Source: Anadara kagoshimensis
Taxonomy: Eukaryota; Mollusca; Bivalvia; Arcoida; Arcidae
Assembly (NCBI GenBank): GCA_021292105.1
Contig: CM037874.1
Coordinates: 7,428,678-7,492,677, forward strand
Direction of reading: 5' to 3'
DNA: 64,000 nt
Part shown: one piece after another, positions 58,501 through 64,000 of the stretch
How the letters are laid out: every line of letters begins with the position of its first letter
Position numbering within the stretch: the first letter of the stretch is position 1
Program-made: the position numbers and the translations under genes
Notes under the pieces: model-generated
The model's input: only the letters and a program-made list of their open reading frames with translations
Told to the model about the DNA's origin: nothing
The model's database searches: none

Positions 58501-61500
58501 TGAACTAGAGTGCTAGGAATAAACCACCAACCTTCCACAAGTGAACTAGAGTGCTAGGAATAAACCACCAACCTTCCACAAGTGAACTAGAGTGCTAGGA
58601 ATAAACCACCAACCTTCCACAAGTGAACTAGAGTGCTAGGAATAAACCACCAACCTTCCACAAGTGAACTAGAGTGCTAGGAATAAACCACCAACCTTCC
58701 ACAAGTGAACTAGAGTGCTAGGAATAAACCACCAACCTTCCACAAGTGAACTAGAGTGCTAGGAATAAACCACCAACCTTCCACAAGTGAACTAGAGTGC
58801 TAGGAATAAACCACCAACCTTCCACAAGTGAACTGACAATTTTTCTTACACTAAGATCTGTCCGAAGTGAGATTTTAACTTAGGTGGTGAGACACTCTGT
58901 GATGATGTGACCTGTAAGTATGTGCTCAAGACTGCATGGCCACTGAGATCTTCTTCTTGAAATAGTCTGATTAGCACATGGATTAAGAATGGTTTAAACT
59001 GGAGATTTATATTTCAATTTTTATGATACAATACAATTCTTAACAACATCATCTTTATTTTTACATTTTAGCTTGACCGTTTGAAGTCAGATTTACGTGA
59101 TGTTCTATATTCTCATAAATGGACACCTGATGCCTATCTACTTGCCAAGGCATACATCGCAGAGGATGATGCTAAGGAGCAAGATCAGAAGGACAAAGTT
59201 TCAGGAGCTGCTTCTTTACCCAAAATATCACTCAAAAATCCCTCCAGAAAACTGTAAGTGTGTTACAAGTAACTAAAGTTACTTGCATCTCTATACTTTC
59301 GCATACCAAGCCATTATTTATTCTAGCCTAGATTGCATGCTATCTCTGCTTGTTTGTTCACTATTGGTTTGATCTATTTAAAATATAAATTCTTTTCATC
59401 CTTCAAAAATTGATGATTATAAACTTAAATCTGCTGTAATTTTTTAGAAGTCTTACTAATGCAATGATTTTAAAATTTCAACACAAAAAATATTGTCAAA
59501 CTTATGTCATACATATGTTTGCAGACAGTTTTTTTTTAATTCAGAAAAAAAAACCACATACATTGGAAACTTGATACTTAAAATGTTGTCATGGCAACTA
59601 TAAACCAGTAATTTTGCCAAAATATGCACCATGTGTACTCTTTGTACAAATATATTTCTATCAAAATTTGTCAGATTATTTTAAATGTTTTAACAGTTCG
59701 ACAATTTTGTGAATATTTTGCAAAATTATAATAAATCCTGTAGACACAAAAAAAGTTTGGTTATCGAATAGTATATACTTTATTAATGACATAAACAAAC
59801 ACAATTTTTAAATTTGGGATGATTCAGTCAAAATTTGTGATTTGTAAATCCCGTTTTGTAGTATACATGCCTTAAAAATTGATTGTTGGCAATTGAATAT
59901 TCTAGGCTGAGAGCTAGGACGAGATATGATTTTAAGTCGTAAAGGTAACATTTTCTGTGTCGATTTCAATAGCTTCCTGTTGTCTGATGCTCATAAATAC
60001 GCTTCATGTAATGCACTAAAATCAGTATAAATTAATAACTATATCATGTGTTTATGGACTAAAATTTTATTTTTGTAATTTAATTTTTTTGTATCTTTGA
60101 TAGGATTAAAAAATCAGTAGTCAATTCTTAATTATTGATTAATTAATTAAGATTTTGATTTTGACCTTGTGATGATATAGATTAGCGGAAATGGCAACTA
60201 AATATACAATAAATACTACAAGTCACCTCGGATTACTCTAGTGAATCTTTACAAACACAGGGTCGTTCTCAAATCATGTTTGATTGGTGCTCGATTTTTC
60301 TAGTCAAACCAACTTCGATTGGTTGTCTGTTATGATATTATCTGTTTTACAATTCCAAGTTTTCAATGGTCGATTGGTCCAAGGTACTGTTGTGATATTA
60401 CATGCCTTGACAAAATTTGTTCGATTGATTGGTCTGTTACACAGTCATGGCATCACCTGTTTTACAACTCAATTTTAATTGGTTAATGTGTCTGTTCTAC
60501 TCTTATGCACTTTTTCAGAACACGACTTAAACTCATGGTTTGATTGGATGACTTGTCTGTTTTAATCATTTAGCTAATCATGTCTTAAGCTGCCACTGTG
60601 ATAGCTCAGTTGGTAGAGTGCTTGCTTCGTAAGTGGGAGGTCGTGGGATTGATCCCAAGCCGGGTCTGACCCAAGACTTGAAAGTGGGTAGTGACTGTTC
60701 TTTTGCCAAGCACTCGGCATTACGAAATGAAAGTCATGGTTCTTTCGGATGGGAACTTAAAATTAACAAGGTCCCGTGTCACGATGGTCTTGGCACGCTA
60801 AAGAACCCTGCTGTATAATGCCATCAGCGCAATGCACAGGCAAAATTTCTGCACCTTTGTCTATAGCTGGCGACGTCTCGACATATGTGAAATATTATTG
60901 ACTGGGACGTTAAACACCATTACTCAACTCAAGCTTAATTTGTCTTAGGCACCCGTTCCTCCACAGGCAGTAAAGAGTTCTGTAGTATAATTAGCTTTCA
61001 TACTGATGGCAACCTTGATCACATACGGTGTATTCAGTGGTTGATAAGTTCTGAAAAGTTGTCAAAATATGACTGATCGAAGATGAATAATTTTGTGATA
61101 GAACTATGACTTTAGTGACCGATAACAGATTGTAACTTGAACTTTGTTAGATAATCAACCTAGGCCAGCCTGGCCAGGTCACATATCAAGTTTCTTTTAC
61201 AATATGGATCAGTATATTAGGCTTTGGGTATTCACTGGTTGAATGGATTAAATACAGCTTTGGGACATGGCCAGCAGCTACTAGTATCATTATGGTTTGT
61301 AAGTTTCATGGATGATCATTTAACTGTATAACTGACAGGTCTCTTCCCTCATAAGGTGATAGGTTTTGGGCAAAAATTTGCTTTCACATTGTGTTAAAAT
61401 GGACGAGGTAACTGAATCTGAAACAGGCTTCTAACCCTGTAACTGATTCTTTGTAATATTAAAGACATGTTTCTTATATCTATCATTTGCTTTGTCCTGT

Positions 61501-63487
61501 ATACAGGTTTTATGTGTTTAAAATTAGAGAAGATAATTCAAAATGTTTTATTAGTTGTTATTACATCCCCTTGTACAAGTTATTTATCCAATAAGTAACT
61601 GTTCTAGCTCTAGTTACAATCATTTCTTAACTAAGACTTTCCTTAACTTAAGTCTGGCAAATTTGAAATCTGAATAATTTTACTTTTTTTCAAAATCTTC
61701 ATGAATTTAGTATGATTTGGAACATCATTCTAAGCTATTTGTATCTCTATTCCAATTATGTTGAAACTTTCATTTGTATTTGCATAAAACATTGTCAAAA
61801 ATTGTCAGATTTAGTGAAAGAGTGATTGTAAAACTGGAGCCCGACATTATTTAATAATACTACCCAAAAAAATTACAGAAGTATGTGGACGTATAATTAC
61901 AAATTGTGTATTATGAATCCTTAACATGCTTTTAAGATATAGTTAATTTTGGCCTTGTAAGGATGTTAACTGGGTCCTGGTCCAGGTTTCACAATCATTC
62001 CTCAACTAAGATTTTTCTCAATATTAATTTGGCAAATTTGATAAGTTATATTATTACACCTTATGTAAAAATCTAGCAATTTCATTGGATAAGAGCTATG
62101 TAACAATTTGTACTGTCACATAAAATTTATAATGTCACATAGCAACGCGCGTGACTATGTGACAGTACGTTTGTTCGAGTCGCCTCCCTTCACTGGATCA
62201 CATCAGCGCTTTGAACAAAACATGTTTTCAGTTGTATCTACGGCAAGCATCTAATTGTTATTGATATTGTTTACATTCGTCTGTAACAACAACGGATGAT
62301 GTTTGTCGAGGTTTACAATGACTTTCTTGGCAATTTGTTAGAGTCTAAAGACTCTGCATCAACTAAGCGGATCATTAAGCGGACCGTGGATATGTTTCTT
62401 AAATTTCTTGGCTCAAATGACTGTGGATTTGAGGCATTCCCGGTCGATAAATTGGATGAAAATCGGTATGGGCATTACAAAAGACGAAGGATGCACATCA
62501 TTTATTGGTAAAATAAAACAAACATTCGGTGTAATAAAATAAATATTACATTTCTGACAGGGTGCCAGTACATATTGTCACCTCTCGAAAAGCATTGTCA
62601 GCCTCGGCTTTCGCCTCGGCAAACAATGCTTCCTCAAGGTGACAATATGTACTGGCACCCTGTCAGAAATGTAATATTTATATAATGTTCTTAATTTTTA
62701 CAATGTCCAAGAATTTAAGGTGTCATTTTGAAGATAACTTCCACCTTATAAAATTTGTGTTTAGTTTTGTCAAAATGATTAAATTTATTGTTTCAAAAAA
62801 GAGGCCAGAATTTGCTAGATTTGAGGAATATCTTAGTTCAGATATGATTGTGAAATTGGAGTTGGGTCATTGTACATTGCATTTTTAAACAGAACAAAGC
62901 ATTATATTGGCAATTTATTACCAAATATTCTAACATGACTTTTTTTATTTTCTATGAAAGAAAACAAACCCAACTCCATCATTTTACTTAATAATTGCTA
63001 TATTGCTCAAATATTCATTTTTTATTTAAAGACTTGTTGATTTTATTTACAGTGGTCATGTGTCAGTATTCTGTGATATTCAATTCACTCATAAAAATAT
63101 TCATTTCAGTGATAGAGTTGGTTTGATTGAAGGAAGTCAAAATCCTGAAATCTTGTACATTTACCAAGTTCCGTCATGCATTTTGTATATTGTTAGCAAG
63201 AAATTTGAGTTTAAAAAAGTAAACCATAATTATTGTGAAATTTTCAGTCAATGTGAAGTATATGTTCATAGTTAATGTAACGTTTTGCTCATTTATTTAT
63301 TTTTTACCGGTAGTTTCTTTTAATTTTAATTCATTTTTCTACTTTCAGGCCAGATATAGCTTATATTAGAAAAGATAACTTGGCCCTACCAGCTCTTAAA
63401 CAGACTGTTAGTAACAAAGCTACTGAAAGGAGAAAAAGGACTCAAATTTTACAGAAAGCTAGATTAAGAAATGAAGTTATTCCTTAG
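50451..63487 (+). CDS. CCDC74: CCDC74-type coiled-coil protein, 365 aa in six coding exons
   Basis: Human CCDC74A/B are reported as spindle microtubule-associated proteins; the family shares the CCDC92/74 N-terminal domain. Coding exons: 50451-50787, 51515-51637, 56628-56766, 57548-57725, 59072-59253, 63349-63487; 1098 nt, all GT-AG, frame kept throughout. Residues ~78-120 form the signature coiled coil (LERSVVFLKQQHSEVLKHL, then DEIEGLKKENK). Residues ~155-200 form a second coiled coil (LDELKIIFLEEEIKELKHAL). Residues ~225-260 hold the conserved PPSLAECEAVIRHLQAVN helix. The tail ends LPALKQT then ERRKRTQILQKARLR, the family's C-terminal basic motif. Length is close to human CCDC74A (about 378 aa). 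The start at 50451 follows an in-frame TAG at 50442-50444. The last intron (4.1 kb) contains a SINE, MITEs and a Crypton-like element. Confidence 0.92.
51638..56627. other. 5-kb CCDC74 intron with low-complexity tracts and repeat fragments
   Basis: Contains repeat E fragments (52670-52720 and, reversed, 53065-53135), a GT run (53183-53202), long T-rich tracts (54177-54260, 54455-54485, 54550-54615) and a poly-C run (55523-55558). A possible cryptic exon at 54083-54144 is discussed separately. AAGGGAGAAGTAACTC at 55053 is a variant of the dispersed motif. Confidence 0.6.
55523..55558. repeat. Poly-C run (~36 bp)
   Basis: Near-uninterrupted C after GCGCG. Such a run is rare in AT-rich DNA and its length may be inaccurate in the assembly. 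Confidence 0.9.
57740..58090 (-). mobile_element. SINE copy, reverse orientation
   Basis: Reverse complement of the 60591-60940 family: tail first (ACATCCCAGGCAAGAATATT), then GAGACATCACCAGCTATAGG, AAGGTCTTCTTCTGAAGGAC, box B complement (GGTCAAACCCACGACC) and box A complement (ACCAACTGAATTACTG). It starts 15 bp after a CCDC74 splice donor. Confidence 0.8.
58300..58955 (-). mobile_element. SINE interrupted by an internal 41-bp minisatellite
   Basis: The left portion (CACCTCAGTCAAGATTCTTT, TCAGTTCAGGGATAGTAGAG) and right portion (CACTAAGATCTGTCCGAAGT, GATTTTAACTTAGGTGGTGA) match the reversed SINE family seen at 27590-27770. Between them lies the 41-bp array 58382-58834. Confidence 0.6.
58382..58834. 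repeat. 41-bp minisatellite, 11 copies
   Basis: Units of CTAGAGTGCTAGGAATAAAC then CACCAACCTTCCACAAGTGA, nearly identical. Only the second and third units differ by a base or two (TTTCACAAGTAAA), which implies very recent expansion. Lies in the CCDC74 intron 57726-59071. Confidence 0.97.
59254..60590. other. CCDC74 intron, no recognised feature
   Basis: Intronic. At 60280-60560 a loose repeat of TGATTGGT/TTGTCTGTTTTA phrases recurs every 60-80 bp, an old degenerate array. No exon recognised. Confidence 0.5.
60591..60940 (+). mobile_element. Full-length tRNA-derived SINE with target duplication
   Basis: Head has box A (TAGCTCAGTTGGTAGAGTGC) and box B (GGGATTGATCCC). The body includes GTAGTGACTGTTCTTTTGCC and GGCACGCTAAAGAACCC. 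The tail has GCGACGTCTCGACATATGTG and TGACTGGGACGTTAAACACC. Flanked by TGTCTTAAGC (60581-60590) and TGTCTTAGGC (60941-60950), a 10-bp target duplication with one mismatch. This is the best preserved member in the window and the reference for the others. Confidence 0.88.
61612..61842. mobile_element. MITE family M2, partial copy 2
   Basis: The left end (TTACAATCATTTCTTAACTA) and right end (GAGTGATTGTAAAACTGGAG) match the TIRs of the intact copy at 23487-23744, with more divergence. Confidence 0.7.
62110..62168. repeat. Palindrome at the 5' side of the nested element
   Basis: Outer arms GTACTGTCACATA and TATGTGACAGTAC (13 bp, exact). An inner GTCACATA pairs with the same right arm, so alternative hairpins are possible. 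Confidence 0.85.
62296..62511 (+). pseudogene. N-terminal fragment of a Crypton-type tyrosine recombinase (71 aa)
   Basis: Starts at one of two adjacent ATGs. The peptide has the SAM-like DNA-binding pattern of Crypton/DUF3504 proteins: VYNDFLGNLLESKDSASTKR, then VDMFLKFLGSN and FEAFPVDKLDEN. It stops after a basic segment (YKRRRMHIIYW). It carries no catalytic residues. Either the first exon of a lost longer gene or a decapitated remnant: only 30 bp separate its stop from the 3' hairpin, so nothing further is encoded in the element. Confidence 0.6.
62542..62678. repeat. Perfect 42-bp-arm hairpin at the 3' end of the nested element
   Basis: Arms 62542-62583 and 62637-62678 are exact reverse complements. 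The loop holds a second stem (AGCATTGT/ACAATGCT) around GCCTCGGC, TTTC, GCCTCGGC. The sequence is unrelated to the hairpin at 43193. Confidence 0.95.
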
Positions 63488-64000
63488 GCTTTATAGATAA
63501 TGTATTAGTAAATATAGTGTATACAGTAGAGAATTGTGTTCAGAATCAGATGGACTTAATTTTATAGAGAAAAAAATGTGACACCGAGGAGTCTTTTATA
63601 TATATGTGAAATACCTTATGTGAGGTTGAAGATTTTTAAAATTAAGGAAATCATGTTGTTATTCTCCAAACTTTTTTTTATCTTTCTCCATTCAATGTTT
63701 AATTGCACTTATGAAAGAGTTATTTCCCTTTGACTAACCATTTCCCGATTTGATTTTTAAACTTCTTCCCATCTTTCAATTCTGTGTTCCTTATAAGATT
63801 TTTTTAATTTTCCGTTCGTTTCTAAAGTATAGCAGATTTTGTGTCAATGTAGTCGGTGTTCAATGTCAGTTTTGATAAACTAGTTATGTTGTTCATTTGA
63901 CAGTTCCTGTTAAGTAAGACTTGGTTCAAATTCACTTAAATTGCATAATATGTCCATTTTAACTATAGAAGGAGTGACAAAGTACTTCAAAACTAGTTTA
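63488..64000 (+). other. CCDC74 3'UTR and flank
   Basis: Follows the CCDC74 stop. No canonical AATAAA was found up to the window edge. It contains AGAGTTATTTCCCTTTGAC (63716-63734), a copy of the dispersed motif. Confidence 0.5.

Larger units (their letters stand above)
62047..62684 (+). mobile_element. Non-autonomous Crypton-like element inserted in a MITE
   Basis: Boundaries follow from the interrupted M2 MITE, flanked by TTATA/TATAAT. Order inside: short terminal motif (ATTATTACACC), palindrome (62110-62168), truncated recombinase ORF (62296-62511), long hairpin (62542-62678) whose outer end (TGTAATATTTATA) mirrors the 5' terminus. The catalytic domain is absent, so it would need a recombinase in trans. 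Confidence 0.7.
61984..62868. mobile_element. MITE family M2, copy 3, split by a later insertion
   Basis: The left half (61984-62046, from CAGGTTTCACAATCATTCC) and right half (62685-62868, including TTTAAGGTGTCATTTTGAAG and ending GATTGTGAAATTGGAG) together reconstitute the order of the intact copy. The 638 bp between them are foreign to the family. Confidence 0.8.

Noticed and set aside
60591-60665. Functional tRNA gene
   Set aside because: Box A and box B are good, but the sequence continues as a SINE with tail and target duplication, and the stems are imperfect.

Overview
This is eukaryotic nuclear DNA, AT-rich, with spliced genes (GT-AG introns), AATAAA signals, and dense tRNA-derived SINEs, MITEs, minisatellites and long hairpins. 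The repeats (a family opening with CAAGAGGCCCATGGGCC, the recurring motif AGTTATCTCCCTTTG, SINEs ending in a GGGACGTTAAA-like motif) and the protein homologies point to a marine mollusc, most likely a bivalve. The species cannot be fixed from the sequence alone.

Layout. (1) 1-3.3 kb: a long hairpin, a small minus-strand ORF and a probable minus-strand LTR with a primer-binding site. (2) 4.1-27.4 kb, plus strand: the 3' 60% of the DEAH-box helicase gene DHX37 in 17 coding exons. Their summed length (2082 nt) is an exact multiple of three. A 10.5-kb intron is packed with repeats, and the 3'UTR holds a 54-bp minisatellite. (3) 27.5-35 kb: gene-free repeats, including two arrays with a period near 145 bp. 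(4) 35.2-39.7 kb, minus strand: a complete HGH1 gene (three coding exons, 378 aa), convergent with DHX37. (5) 43.2-46.7 kb, minus strand: an apparently intact Crypton-type tyrosine-recombinase transposon (three exons, 516 aa) with unusual palindromic ends. (6) 50.4-63.5 kb, plus strand: a CCDC74-type coiled-coil gene (six coding exons, 365 aa). Its last intron holds a second, internally deleted Crypton-like element nested inside a MITE.

The host genes are not a pathway cluster. DHX37 acts in small-ribosomal-subunit assembly, HGH1 is an eEF2 folding chaperone, and CCDC74 is a spindle/cilium-type coiled-coil protein.

The most interesting signal is in the mobile DNA. Two unrelated-looking tyrosine-recombinase elements (43.2-46.7 kb and 62.05-62.68 kb) share one plan: a palindromic site 5' of the ORF and a long perfect hairpin (63-bp and 42-bp arms) 3' of it. 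In the first, the hairpin arms and the opposite end carry the same near-palindromic sequence: two inverted 11-12 bp arms around a 6-bp spacer, as expected for a tyrosine-recombinase crossover site. The second element interrupts a MITE whose intact copy lies elsewhere in the window, which fixes its boundaries. Also notable: three DHX37 introns carry the same MITE tip 24-27 nt upstream of the 3' splice site, and three minisatellites grew out of SINE sequence.
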